Shown here: positions 8,303-17,175 of the stretch, piece by piece | How the letters are laid out: each line of letters opens with the position of its first letter | Position numbering within the stretch: the first letter of the stretch is position 1 | Origin: Bacteriovoracaceae bacterium UBA1511 | Lineage (GTDB): Bacteria; Bdellovibrionota; Bacteriovoracia; Bacteriovoracales; Bacteriovoracaceae | Direction: 5' to 3' | NCBI GenBank assembly: GCA_002323535.1 | Contig: DCQT01000058.1 | Coordinates: 1 to 57,123 of the forward strand | Length of the DNA stretch: 57,123 nt | Position numbers and translations under genes: made by a program | The notes under the pieces: model-generated | Databases searched by the model: none | What the model saw: only the letters and a program-made list of their open reading frames with translations | Told to the model about the DNA's origin: nothing

Positions 8303-10858
8303 TTACAGATTTAAAAAGTCCTCATCGTCAACTTTTTCTGGCAGTGTCTCTGTAACAACACCATCCTCACCCTGCTCAACCTTTCCTGATCCAGGCTCCG
8401 TTCCTTCTATAAACGCTTCTAGAAATGGCCTAGAGGTTGACAGCTCTGCAACCTTACCCGTTTCCTTATTAACTAAAACATTTATTATTCCGTCTGGCGC
8501 CTCCTCATCTTCTCCCTCTCCAAATATTGATATATGAGCCTTCATAACATCGATCCAGATTGGAAGAGCTGCTTTTCCACCTGACTCTCCAAAACCCATA
8601 GTATTGTTTTGATCAAACCCTGCCCAAGCTCCAAGGACTAACGTATTAGAAAAGCCAACAAACCATGCATCAATATAATCACTCGTTGTACCTGTCTTTC
8701 CACCTATTTGCTTGGATAAGCCTCTTGCCTTCCGCCCCGTACCATTTTGAATAACACCCTTTAATAAGTTTTTAACAATAAACCTTTGCTGATCATTAAG
8801 TCCCTTTTCATTTGCCTCGCTTAGGTCATCATCAAAAACATCATTAGTACTATTCGCACCCTCCAAATCTTCTGCAGCCGTTTCATCTTGTTCCTTTATA
8901 AGAACAAAACTATCTGTATAATCATTTCCCTTGAAGTCTTTAACCGATATGAAATACTCCGCATCATCAGGAACATTACTGGTCACAAAATAAGAGTACT
9001 TTTTAACCAAATCAAATAAAGTCAATCCACGACTACCGAGCACAATGCTAAGATCACTTTTATCTTTAAGACCAAATTTTAGATCTGATAGAAAATTGCT
9101 TAAAAAATTAATACCCATTTTTTTTGCAAGTTTAATAGTGGTGACATTTCGAGATTTCTCTAAACTGGTTCTAAGTGTGATAGGGCCTAGATACTTACCA
9201 TCATAATTTCTTGGTTTCCAAAAAACAGAATGGTCACCTGCATCTAGAGACTCAGGTGAATCTATCAATAATGTGCTTGGTGTAAATCCATATTTTATCC
9301 CTGCGGCATAAACGAAAGGCTTAAATGCGGAGCCAGGCTGCCTTACACTTTGCAAAGCCCTATTAAAATGTGAATCAACGAAAGAACTTCCTCCAACCAA
9401 CGCAAGCACTTCGTTAGATCCTGGGTCAAGCGCAACGACGGCGGCTTGAACTTTTGGAAGTTGGAAGAGTGAAAACTTAAGATTATCTTTACCTTTTTCT
9501 ACAACTATATCTATGATCATGCCTTTTTCTAGAACGCTCAAAACATTCTCAGGCGCTGATCTCCATTGAGCCTTGCTATCAATTAACCTTTCTTTTGCCC
9601 ACTTCAAATCCTCCGATAGGATTTTCCCCTCAACACCTGAAATGTTAATCAAAGCGAAATCTTCGTTAACATCAGTAACAAGTCCTTGATTAATTTTATT
9701 TTTTAACAAATGGTTTTTTACTATCTCTAAGTATTTGCTTCTATTTTCTAAAAGATTGGCGCTAGCTTCTCCCGAAACAACATTCTCATAGACACGTGTA
9801 TTGCTCTCTTTATCTATATGGAAATAATTAGACTCCTCTTTAAGGGCTTTATTAAATTTTTCATCAATAAACGATTCGAAGTTATCTTCATGAATTCTCT
9901 TTATCATTTTACGATCAAAACCTTGTCTCTTATCAATCTCAACTACCCCCCTATCAACAGCAAGCTGAGCCTTTTGCTGGAGCCGGGAATCTAGAGTTGT
10001 CACAACTTCGAGACCAAGACTTAAAATTTCTTGAGAACTAAACTTCTTGAGGAGGTCTTGTCTGATTTTTTCTTCAAAATGAAATGATATCTCTTTAGAA
10101 CGATGTTTAATCTTATACTTAATTTTTTCAGCTTTTGCCTCATCATATTCACTTTTAGTGATCATCCCGTTTTCAAACAATCTTTTAAGGACATACCCTT
10201 GACGGTTGTAAGCGTATTTTGGGTTTCTATATGGACTATATTTAGACGGGGCGACGAGCAATCCCGCAACCATGGCCGCCTCAGAGTTAGTCACCTCGGA
10301 CAACTCCTTACCAAAGTAACCCTTAAAGGCTGACTTTACCCCGTAATAACCCCCGCCAAGGTAGACCTGGTTTAGATATAGATACAAAATCTCATTCTTG
10401 GTTAGTTTTTTTTCAAGCCTGTGAGCGAGAACAATATCCTTTAACTTTCTAACAATTGATCTTTCTTTATTACTTAGAAACGACTTGGCCACCTGCTGAG
10501 TGATAGTAGAGCCACCCTGAACTACCTTTCCAGCTTTTATATTAGCAATAAATGCTCTTGCAATTCCAAAAAGGTCTACACCAGCATGGTCAAAAAAAGA
10601 TGAATCCTCTGCCGCCAAAAAGGCATTTAGAACCTTGTTTGGAACATTTTCGATTTTTACGATTTCTCTTTCTTCTGCACCAATCTTTCTCAAAAGAATT
10701 CCATTTCTATCGTAAATTTTAGTTGGAAGTGCAGGTTTATAATCATCAATTGAGTTAATCTCTGGTAATTGACTAGCTATAAAATTGTAGCCAAAAATTA
10801 CTCCCGTCAACCCAATAATTATACAAATAAGTATGGCGCCAAATATTTTTTTTAACAT
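8303..10858 (-). CDS. mrcA: class A penicillin-binding protein 1A
   Basis: Bifunctional peptidoglycan synthase (glycosyltransferase plus DD-transpeptidase) of the inner membrane. The 851 aa comprise a TM anchor (about 5-27), a GT51 domain (catalytic E84 in AAEDSSFF, then GGSTITQQ near 115 and RKLKDIVLAHRLEK near 138), and a large insertion (about 310-465) matching the OB-fold region of PBP1A. The transpeptidase has S510-x-x-K513 (RQPGSAFKPF), S569-R-N571 and K721-T-G. Length and insertion point to the 1A rather than the 1B type. It directly precedes a small unknown 3'-flank; its upstream neighbour is the lipoprotein gene ending 1 bp before it. Confidence 0.94.
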   Translation of the reverse strand: MLKKIFGAILICIIIGLTGVIFGYNFIASQLPEINSIDDYKPALPTKIYDRNGILLRKIGAEEREIVKIENVPNKVLNAFLAAEDSSFFDHAGVDLFGIARAFIANIKAGKVVQGGSTITQQVAKSFLSNKERSIVRKLKDIVLAHRLEKKLTKNEILYLYLNQVYLGGGYYGVKSAFKGYFGKELSEVTNSEAAMVAGLLVAPSKYSPYRNPKYAYNRQGYVLKRLFENGMITKSEYDEAKAEKIKYKIKHRSKEISFHFEEKIRQDLLKKFSSQEILSLGLEVVTTLDSRLQQKAQLAVDRGVVEIDKRQGFDRKMIKRIHEDNFESFIDEKFNKALKEESNYFHIDKESNTRVYENVVSGEASANLLENRSKYLEIVKNHLLKNKINQGLVTDVNEDFALINISGVEGKILSEDLKWAKERLIDSKAQWRSAPENVLSVLEKGMIIDIVVEKGKDNLKFSLFQLPKVQAAVVALDPGSNEVLALVGGSSFVDSHFNRALQSVRQPGSAFKPFVYAAGIKYGFTPSTLLIDSPESLDAGDHSVFWKPRNYDGKYLGPITLRTSLEKSRNVTTIKLAKKMGINFLSNFLSDLKFGLKDKSDLSIVLGSRGLTLFDLVKKYSYFVTSNVPDDAEYFISVKDFKGNDYTDSFVLIKEQDETAAEDLEGANSTNDVFDDDLSEANEKGLNDQQRFIVKNLLKGVIQNGTGRKARGLSKQIGGKTGTTSDYIDAWFVGFSNTLVLGAWAGFDQNNTMGFGESGGKAALPIWIDVMKAHISIFGEGEDEEAPDGIINVLVNKETGKVAELSTSRPFLEAFIEGTEPGSGKVEQGEDGVVTETLPEKVDDEDFLNL

Positions 10859-11524
10859 TTAAATTTCTTTGATTAAAGCCTCTTTGAGTTTTTCAGTAAT
10901 AACTAAACATCTTCTCTTCAATGACTTAAAGGATTTAAAGTTATTTAAAGAGCCTAGTTTAATGTAATTAATATTTTTAAAATTGATATTAATATCACTA
11001 ACAAGTATATCATTTCCTTTATTAAAAGTTTCAACTTCACTCAAAACGTAAGTAAAATCGTCAGTTTCTAGAAGCATCTTTTCTTTTTCTGAAATATAAT
11101 TTTTTAAAAAGGGTAATCGAATAAAATATTTTTTTACTATAGATCTTTTTAGTTTTCTCTCGACAATACCTGAGTAGTCTTGTCCCTGTCTTAGATACTT
11201 TTGCGCCAAGAGATATCTTTGCCATTCATAATTTTCCTCACCTAAGTACCCTCTCAGCATCAACAAGCCTAACTGGGATACTTTAAAATCAAAGCCATCA
11301 AGATTGAGTAAATCACTTATACACAAAGCTGTCTCTTTGGTTAAAAAAAGAACAATACGTTTTGAAGAATTGCTTACAGGTATTGATCTATCATTTATTT
11401 CAATCTCTCGTTGCGGACTATTCTTTTTTCCCGATGCTATCTCACCAATCTCATTTAGATTTTTTCTTTCAACATTACTTGAACATCCAAAAAGAAAAAT
11501 GAATATTAATAAAAACCTACTCAA
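10859..11524 (-). CDS. predicted lipoprotein, 221 aa, function unknown
   Basis: N-terminal signal SRFLLIFIFLFGCSS ends in a lipobox (FLFGC), so it should be a lipoprotein processed by the Lgt/LspA encoded in this window. The mature part is basic and contains ENYEWQRYLLAQKYLRQGQ and ends RRCLVITEKLKEALIKEI. I recognise no catalytic motif or family. The start overlaps the xseB stop by 8 bp and the stop abuts the PBP1A start, so xseB, this gene and PBP1A form one unit; a role at the cell wall is conceivable from context only. Confidence 0.75.
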   Translation of the reverse strand: MSRFLLIFIFLFGCSSNVERKNLNEIGEIASGKKNSPQREIEINDRSIPVSNSSKRIVLFLTKETALCISDLLNLDGFDFKVSQLGLLMLRGYLGEENYEWQRYLLAQKYLRQGQDYSGIVERKLKRSIVKKYFIRLPFLKNYISEKEKMLLETDDFTYVLSEVETFNKGNDILVSDININFKNINYIKLGSLNNFKSFKSLKRRCLVITEKLKEALIKEI

Positions 11525-11729
11525 AGTCCTCTTCCTCTAAAGTATCTGATAGTTTTTGAATTTTTTTCTCAGCCTTTGAAAGAAGAGCCTTGCAAGACTT
11601 AAAAAACCGCACCCCCTCCTCATACTTTTTTAGACTCTCATCGAGTGAAATCTTACCTGATTCTAAATCCGCGACAATTTTCTCCAAGCTCTGAAGATTC
11701 TCCTCAAAATTTACACTTTTTTTCGACAT
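11517..11729 (-). CDS. xseB: exodeoxyribonuclease VII small subunit
   Basis: The 70-aa protein has the XseB signature: FEENLQSLEKIVADLESGKI, SLDESLKKYEEGVRFFKSC and AEKKIQKL, a two-helix coiled coil that assembles on XseA. ExoVII degrades single-stranded DNA into oligonucleotides. xseA is not in the window. The gene starts the minus-strand unit xseB-lipoprotein-PBP1A and is divergent from the flagellar operon. Confidence 0.93.
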   Translation of the reverse strand: MSKKSVNFEENLQSLEKIVADLESGKISLDESLKKYEEGVRFFKSCKALLSKAEKKIQKLSDTLEEEDFE

Positions 11730-11843
11730 TATTTCTCCACTAGTTGGCTGTCATATTAGCAGGTTATGCACTTATTAGAAAATATTGCCCCAATAAAAAA
11801 AATTTAAAATTCTGCTACCATGAAAACTGAAAGGAGGATCCTG

Positions 11844-12641
11844 TTGAAAGATCTTTGGGTACCATTATCAGCGGCAGTTGCAAGGCAGCGACAGGTTGAA
11901 ACAATCGCAAATAATGTCGCGAACGCAAATACTCCTGGATTTAAAAAAGATCAGCTCACTTTCAAGGAATATATTGTAAGCCAAAATAAGGGTGGAGAGG
12001 ATATAGATCTTCCAAATAAAGCTTGGGCACCTGAAGACTTTTACAAAACTCACAACAATGAGAATTCATTTGTCAAAATAGATGGATCCTTCACGAACTT
12101 TGATCAAGGAGACCTCTTACCAACAAAAAACAACTTGGATATCGCACTTCGCGGGCGAGGCTTTATTGAAATATTAACGCCTCAAGGGTTACGGTATACA
12201 AGAAAAGGAGCACTATCTATCTCTAATGAGGGTAGGTTAATTACTGATCAAGGGTATCCCGTTGTTAGCGCTAGAGAGGACTACAATCAAAGACCTAGCT
12301 TTATTCAGGTTCCTGACCGTAAGGTTTCGATAAACCAAGAGGGTCAAGTTTTTACAGACCAGGGTGTTATATCAAAAATATCTATAACCGAATTTAAAGA
12401 CATAAACTCATTGAAAAAAGAGGGCAACAGTATGTTTATCAACCCCTCAAACGAAAATATTGAAACAGAAAAACTAAAGACAATTGTCCTCCAAGGCTTC
12501 TTAGAGCAATCCAATGTAAATGCCATCCAAGAAATGGCAGAACTTATTAAGGCCAGTCGGAATTTCGACAGTGTCCAAAACGTAATTAAGACATATGACA
12601 GCATGGCAAACAAAGCAAATACAACGCTTCTGAGGTTTTAA
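11844..12641 (+). CDS. flgF: flagellar basal-body rod protein FlgF
   Basis: Proximal rod protein exported by the flagellar type III system. The N-terminal rod motif ANNVANANTPGFKKDQL and the C-terminal helix FLEQSNVNAIQEMAELIKAS with final DSMANKANTTLLRF are typical of FlgF/FlgG. I place the start at TTG 11844 (265 aa): AAAGGAGG at 11830-11837 is an ideal Shine-Dalgarno sequence 6 nt upstream, and the resulting MKDLWVPLSAAVARQRQVE is a normal rod N-terminus. An upstream ATG at 11820 would place that ribosome-binding site inside the coding region. First gene of the flg operon; its stop overlaps the flgG ATG by one base. Confidence 0.88.
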   Translation: MKDLWVPLSAAVARQRQVETIANNVANANTPGFKKDQLTFKEYIVSQNKGGEDIDLPNKAWAPEDFYKTHNNENSFVKIDGSFTNFDQGDLLPTKNNLDIALRGRGFIEILTPQGLRYTRKGALSISNEGRLITDQGYPVVSAREDYNQRPSFIQVPDRKVSINQEGQVFTDQGVISKISITEFKDINSLKKEGNSMFINPSNENIETEKLKTIVLQGFLEQSNVNAIQEMAELIKASRNFDSVQNVIKTYDSMANKANTTLLRF

Positions 12642-13477
12642 TGTATCGATTTATAATTCTATCTTTAATTTCAATTAACATTTCACACGGTAGCACGAGA
12701 GCTCTAAACATCGCAGCAACAGGGATGGCAGCTCAAGAGGCGAACGTTAATAACATTTCAAACAACATTGCTAACGTAAATACGATAGGATTCAAAAGGA
12801 ACCGAACTGAGTTTGAGGATCTTTCATACTCTACTGAAATTAACCCCGGCTCACGGTCTAGTGGGGACTCACAATACTCAGTTGGAATTCAGTATGGAAC
12901 AGGGTCAAAAGTCGCTGGCATCAAAAAAAATTTCGCAATAGGGACACCTAATATAACGAATAATCCATTTGATTTAATGATTCAGGGAGACGGATTTTTT
13001 GGAATTATCCTACCCAATGAAACTATAAAATATACCAGGGATGGATCATTCAATGTAGATAGAACAGGCACATTAGTAACCAAAAAAGGATTTCGCGTTT
13101 TCCCAACCGTTACATTTCCTCAAGGAACAACTAATGTAAAAATAAGTTCTACTGGCATGATTGAGGCTTATTTAAAGGACCAAGTAGAACCAGTAAATTT
13201 AGGCGCAATACCTGTTTTCACATTTAACAACCCTCCTGGCTTAAAAACTGTAGGAGGAAATTTATATGAAGTAACCACTAGCTCAGGGCCTCCTCTTCAA
13301 ATGGTTGCTGGGACAAATAACTCTGGTGATATTTTGCAAGGGGCTCTTGAGACCTCTAATGTTTCAATAATGAACGAGATGACAAATTTGATCAAAGCGC
13401 AAAGAGCATACGAAATGAATTCTAAAATAATGGGCATTGCTGACCAAATGCTTCAAACAGTAAATAATTTGAGGTGA
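12641..13477 (+). CDS. flgG: flagellar basal-body rod protein FlgG with an unusual hydrophobic leader
   Basis: Distal rod protein, 278 aa. ALNIAATGMAAQEANVNNIS and NNIANVNTIGFKRNRTEFED match the family almost perfectly, and the C-terminus NEMTNLIKAQRAYEMNSKIM is diagnostic. Canonical FlgG begins about two residues before RALNIAATGM, but here 17 extra residues (MYRFIILSLISINISHG) resemble a Sec signal peptide. No ATG, GTG or TTG lies in frame between 12641 and the canonical position, so ATG 12641 is the only conventional start; it is translationally coupled to flgF (TAATG). Confidence 0.93.
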   Translation: MYRFIILSLISINISHGSTRALNIAATGMAAQEANVNNISNNIANVNTIGFKRNRTEFEDLSYSTEINPGSRSSGDSQYSVGIQYGTGSKVAGIKKNFAIGTPNITNNPFDLMIQGDGFFGIILPNETIKYTRDGSFNVDRTGTLVTKKGFRVFPTVTFPQGTTNVKISSTGMIEAYLKDQVEPVNLGAIPVFTFNNPPGLKTVGGNLYEVTTSSGPPLQMVAGTNNSGDILQGALETSNVSIMNEMTNLIKAQRAYEMNSKIMGIADQMLQTVNNLR

Positions 13478-14319
13478 TATTGAAGGCAATTTTTTTTCTA
13501 GTAATATTTTCGCTTGGCAAATCAATAGCTTGTGAAGTTCGTCTGAACAAAATTGTAGTACTAAATGATATTAGCGAAAGTAAAATTTGGCACAACCTTA
13601 GAACTAATTGCTCTCAATTAACAATAAACGAATTCACAAAAAAACTTAGATATTTTAGCGGAGAGGTTCCTACTGCGTACCTGGAGAACGAGTTAAAAAA
13701 ATTAAACATTCAACTTCTAACAACGCAGAAGTCCATTAGTGTTGAAAGAATATCAGAAAAAATAAAAAAAGGTTATCTCCCACAAAAAGTACGTAACATC
13801 TCAACGAAGGGAATTTTAAAAAATATAAATACAAGTAAAATTAAAATAAAGTATGACGAAGCCCATGCAAGACTTACAACTGCAGAAAACGATGAGTTCC
13901 CCTTCAGCTTTGAAAAACAAAGCCCTATATTACACTCAACTAAAAACATAACTCCCTATGAAAGCAAATCAATTGAGTTTCTAACAGTTACAAAAAATGA
14001 ATGGAGAAAAAGTAATATAGAAAAGCAAAACTATTTCTTTTCAAAAAAAGAACTCACAAATTACCTAAAGCATCACACATTAAAGGCATTTGTTAAAAAA
14101 GGAAGCCCCCTAAAAAAATCAGACTTCAGAAAAAAGCCACTTCTTAAGTTTGGACAGCCTGTGAAAGTGCTTTTTAGCAATAAAAATTTATCAATAGAAA
14201 CAATTGGCACTCCACAAACTAATGGAGGGCTAGGTGACTCTGTTTATGTAAGGCTTAAAAACAAACAACTAATTTCAGCGAAAGTTGTAGACGTAGGAGT
14301 TGTGAGTGCGAATCTATAA
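13474..14319 (+). CDS. flgA: flagellar P-ring assembly chaperone FlgA
   Basis: Periplasmic chaperone for P-ring (FlgI) polymerisation. The 281 aa begin with a Sec signal peptide (about 1-20, LKAIFFLVIFSLGKSIAC). The poorly conserved middle is Lys/Thr-rich, and the C-terminal SAF-type domain is typical of FlgA: AFVKKGSPLKKSDF, FGQPVKVLF, GGLGDSVYVRLKNKQLISAKVVD. GTG 13474 overlaps the flgG stop by 4 bp; TTG 13480 is an alternative two codons later. Its position between flgG and flgH/flgI fits. Confidence 0.85.
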   Translation: MILKAIFFLVIFSLGKSIACEVRLNKIVVLNDISESKIWHNLRTNCSQLTINEFTKKLRYFSGEVPTAYLENELKKLNIQLLTTQKSISVERISEKIKKGYLPQKVRNISTKGILKNINTSKIKIKYDEAHARLTTAENDEFPFSFEKQSPILHSTKNITPYESKSIEFLTVTKNEWRKSNIEKQNYFFSKKELTNYLKHHTLKAFVKKGSPLKKSDFRKKPLLKFGQPVKVLFSNKNLSIETIGTPQTNGGLGDSVYVRLKNKQLISAKVVDVGVVSANL

Positions 14320-14911
14320 TCTAATTCTTATCTTAGTATTAACGTCATGTTCAAGCTACGTAGACAAGCTTCACACCAAGATGTCAAAGGACTATAAAAG
14401 AAAGGGTTCAAGAGCTCCTCAGTCAGAAATATATAGGAACCCTGTCGGACCAAAAGAGGGTCCCCATCGATATACGTCAACAGACTTTGTAGATAATGAG
14501 CCCTCCCCCTCACTTTGGACAGGAACAGGCAGTGATTCTTTCTTTGATTCCTCAAGCGTGAAAAAAGAAAAAGGGGACATTATCACGATTTTGGTAATGG
14601 AGGGTTTAAAGAAGAAGATTCAAGATGAATTAGAACGATCATTCTCTAAAAGCAAAGCAGATCCTCAAGGGGGTGCATCTAATGACAATTTGAACAATGA
14701 CACAAAAAAAGTGTTCGATAAAATCTCGTCAATAGTTAACAAAGAAATTAGATCAAACCACATGCTTTTAATAGGGAGGAAAGAGCTTATCTTTGAAAAT
14801 ATTAAAAGACTCATTGAGGTTTCAGCTCTTGTGAATCGAAAGGATGTATCCTCAGACGATACCATTGATTCTAAAAAAATATTACAAATTAAAATAAGGA
14901 CTCTAAGATGA
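14306..14911 (+). CDS. flgH: flagellar L-ring lipoprotein FlgH
   Basis: Outer-membrane L-ring subunit. The 201-aa precursor has a lipoprotein signal (RIYNLILILVLTSCSS, lipobox LTSC). PSLWTGTGSDSFFDSS, KKEKGDIITILVME and the C-terminal NHMLLIGRKELIFENIKRL followed by EVSALVNRKDVSSDDTI are recognisable FlgH motifs. It is somewhat shorter than enterobacterial FlgH (about 230 aa), with a short central region. GTG 14306 overlaps flgA by 14 bp; the stop overlaps flgI by 4 bp. Confidence 0.9.
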   Translation: MRIYNLILILVLTSCSSYVDKLHTKMSKDYKRKGSRAPQSEIYRNPVGPKEGPHRYTSTDFVDNEPSPSLWTGTGSDSFFDSSSVKKEKGDIITILVMEGLKKKIQDELERSFSKSKADPQGGASNDNLNNDTKKVFDKISSIVNKEIRSNHMLLIGRKELIFENIKRLIEVSALVNRKDVSSDDTIDSKKILQIKIRTLR

Positions 14912-15912
14912 GATGCTTTCTAATTTTATCCATAATTTTTTATTCTGGTTTAACTATTTCAAAATCAATGAACCGTTCTAGTAAAATAAAAAACTTAGTA
15001 AACATAAAAGGTGTCAGGAGTAATCCCCTTGTAGGATATGGGATTGTCGTCGGCCTAAATGGTACTGGTGACTCTAAATCAGAGGTAGCTGACATAGCAA
15101 TGAAAAAGCTATTTAAAAAGCTGGGACTAAACCTAAAGAACGAAATCCTTTCAAAGAATATTGCCACTGTATTAGTTACAGCAAAGCTTCCTGAATTTGC
15201 GAGGCAAGGTCAAAAAATTGATATAAAGGTATCCTCAATTGGAGATGCAAAGTCATTATCAGGCGGAAACCTATTAGTTACACCCTTAAAAGGCGGTGAC
15301 GGAAAGATATATGCAATTGCAAACGGTAGCCTTTCACTCGGGGGAAAATCTGGCGAAAAGAAAATTTCAACAGTAGGTCTAATTCCCAACGGAGGTTTTG
15401 TAGAGAGAGAAATTAATTTTAAATTCGATTCTAAAAAAAGCATTCGACTTTCACTTAAAAACCCTGATTTCACTACAGCTGCAAGAATTCAAGAGGTACT
15501 GAACTCTGAGCTTGGTGGCCTTTACGCAAAAGCCAAAGACTCCACAACGATTGATCTCATCGTGCCTCCAATTTACACAAGTAATATTGTAAAACTTATC
15601 GCAATTATTGAGAACTTTAGTGTGGTTTCTGAAACAAGAGCAAAAATAGTAATAAATGAAAGAACCGGAACAATCGTCGCTGGTGGTGACATTATTTTAA
15701 AACCAGTTGCTATAAGCCACGGAGATCTTAACATTGAAATTTCAGGCGACGAAGATACGACAAAATCAATTTATAATATTGAAAAAAGAACTAAATTAAA
15801 GGAGTTCGTTAACTCACTAAATTCTTTTGGCGCAAAGCCTGATGATATCATCTCAATATTTCAAGCCCTAAAAAAGAGCGGTTCTCTCGACAGCGACATA
15901 GAGCTTATATAG
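14908..15912 (+). CDS. flgI: flagellar P-ring protein FlgI
   Basis: Periplasmic P-ring subunit. The 334 aa carry a Sec signal peptide (about 1-19) followed by the diagnostic KNLVNIKGVRSNPLVGYGIV and VGLNGTGDSKS. NERTGTIVAGGDIILKPVAI and LKEFVNSLNSFGAKPDDIIS near the C-terminus are also characteristic. The ATGA overlap with flgH implies coupling; an 83-bp gap to flgJ follows. Confidence 0.97.
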   Translation: MRCFLILSIIFYSGLTISKSMNRSSKIKNLVNIKGVRSNPLVGYGIVVGLNGTGDSKSEVADIAMKKLFKKLGLNLKNEILSKNIATVLVTAKLPEFARQGQKIDIKVSSIGDAKSLSGGNLLVTPLKGGDGKIYAIANGSLSLGGKSGEKKISTVGLIPNGGFVEREINFKFDSKKSIRLSLKNPDFTTAARIQEVLNSELGGLYAKAKDSTTIDLIVPPIYTSNIVKLIAIIENFSVVSETRAKIVINERTGTIVAGGDIILKPVAISHGDLNIEISGDEDTTKSIYNIEKRTKLKEFVNSLNSFGAKPDDIISIFQALKKSGSLDSDIELI

Positions 15913-15995
15913 CACCTATCGGCAGAAATTACTCTATTCAACAAAAAGTATCTATTTGATAAAATTTGTGTAGTCGCTCTTTGCGAGGAGTAAAA

Positions 15996-16340
15996 ATGGA
16001 TATCAACAAACTAGTTCCATCTGTCTCATCTTTCAAAAAAAGTGCAGACTATATCCCTAAGGAGTTCAAGCAAGTTGCAACCTCAATGGAAAAACAATTT
16101 ATTGAGCACATGCTTGAACAAATGGAAAAAACGACTGGAAAACAAGAGGATTCAACCGCAAACAATTATTATAAGAGTCTTCAAAGAAATGAAAGGTCTG
16201 AAATAATCAGTAATTTATCTGATGAAGGAAGTCTAAAAGAACTGATCCTTGACCAAATTTATCCTCAAAAATTTAGGAACGAGACAAGCTTTAATGCCTA
16301 CATGAAAATGCAGGACAATAAACTTGGTAAAAACCGCTAA
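15996..16340 (+). CDS. flgJ: rod-binding (cap) protein FlgJ, N-terminal domain type
   Basis: The 114-aa protein corresponds to the rod-binding N-terminal domain of FlgJ: EFKQVATSMEKQFIEHMLEQMEKT followed by a hydrophilic tail (EIISNLSDEGSLKELILDQI). It lacks the C-terminal muramidase of enterobacterial FlgJ, as in many delta- and epsilon-type flagellar systems, so another hydrolase must open the wall. ATG 15996 is chosen because GCGAGGAG lies 6 nt upstream; an in-frame TTG at 15966 would put this site inside the gene. Confidence 0.82.
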   Translation: MDINKLVPSVSSFKKSADYIPKEFKQVATSMEKQFIEHMLEQMEKTTGKQEDSTANNYYKSLQRNERSEIISNLSDEGSLKELILDQIYPQKFRNETSFNAYMKMQDNKLGKNR

Positions 16341-16357
16341 GTGTGGAGGAATTCACT

Positions 16358-16666
16358 ATGAGCAAGATAGATAATACAAATTTTAGAACACCATTTTTTC
16401 CTGGTCAAACCAAGTCAAGCACCAGGATTAGGGCAAGGAATGATGCCTCAAGAAAAGCAGAACTCGATCAAATCTCTAAAGATCACGCCTCAGTCTCAAT
16501 AAATCAAAAAATAAAGGACTTTGCTCGAATTAAAAAAACGGTGGATTCATCACCAGATATTGATAATGCTGATAAAATCGCCTCGCTAAAAAGGTTAATT
16601 TCTGCAGGAAAATATCAAATAAATGAGGGAAAAATTGCTGATAAAATCCTAGAAACTGAGTATTAA
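16358..16666 (+). CDS. flgM: anti-sigma-28 factor FlgM
   Basis: Regulator that binds FliA (sigma-28) until it is secreted through the finished hook-basal body. The 102-aa protein has the C-terminal sigma-binding pattern: VSINQKIKDFARIKKTVDSS, PDIDNADKIASLKRLISAGK and YQINEGKIADKILE. The N-terminal half is hydrophilic and probably disordered. TGGAGGA at 16344-16350 sets the start at ATG 16358 rather than the in-frame GTG at 16343. It is followed by flgN 1 bp downstream. Confidence 0.85.
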   Translation: MSKIDNTNFRTPFFPGQTKSSTRIRARNDASRKAELDQISKDHASVSINQKIKDFARIKKTVDSSPDIDNADKIASLKRLISAGKYQINEGKIADKILETEY

Positions 16667-16667
16667 A

Positions 16668-17171
16668 ATGAACAATGAACAAAAAGAGCTCTACAAATCA
16701 ATAATCAATCTATGGCAGAGACTTTGTAACCTTCATCAATCACTGCTTGAAATTACAGCAGAGGAATATCATGCCCTTTTATCTTCTGATCTAGATGAAA
16801 CTTCAAAAATTTTAGAGCAGAAAAAAAGAATAATTGAAAAAATTAACGTTGAGGAGCAATCCAGACAAAAGCTTGTCTCTGAAATACTAGGCCCAAAAAC
16901 TCTCGACGAAAATTTTAAGTTCAAAGATTTAAAAACATTTTTTGATCAATTTGAAATTGAGTCGAGCGGAAATCATTTAAATAACTTTAATTTAATATTA
17001 CTTGATACTATTGATAAAATTAAGGAACAAAATAAAAAAAATCGTTTTTTTATTAACCGCGCATTGATTTCACTAGACGGGCTAAAGCTTCCCTCTGACC
17101 AAAGTAAGCGCCATTACCTATATAATAAAAATGGAAAGAAAATGAAAAAACTCGATGTAAAAGGAGTCTAA
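16668..17171 (+). CDS. flgN: FlgN-type chaperone for hook-filament junction proteins
   Basis: The 167-aa, largely helical, cytoplasmic protein resembles FlgN: WQRLCNLHQSLLEITAEEY, SSDLDETSKILEQKKRIIEK and the later FNLILLDTIDKIKEQNKKNR. FlgN holds FlgK and FlgL export-ready. Primary conservation of this family is low; the call rests on size, helical heptads and position between flgM and flgK. Confidence 0.75.
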   Translation: MNNEQKELYKSIINLWQRLCNLHQSLLEITAEEYHALLSSDLDETSKILEQKKRIIEKINVEEQSRQKLVSEILGPKTLDENFKFKDLKTFFDQFEIESSGNHLNNFNLILLDTIDKIKEQNKKNRFFINRALISLDGLKLPSDQSKRHYLYNKNGKKMKKLDVKGV

Positions 17172-17175
17172 GAGT

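Noticed and set aside
11745..11765. Sigma-54-like element (TTGGCTG...TTAGCA) upstream of flgF.
   Set aside because: Spacing between the GG and GC dinucleotides is 11 rather than 10 bp and the flanks are poor.
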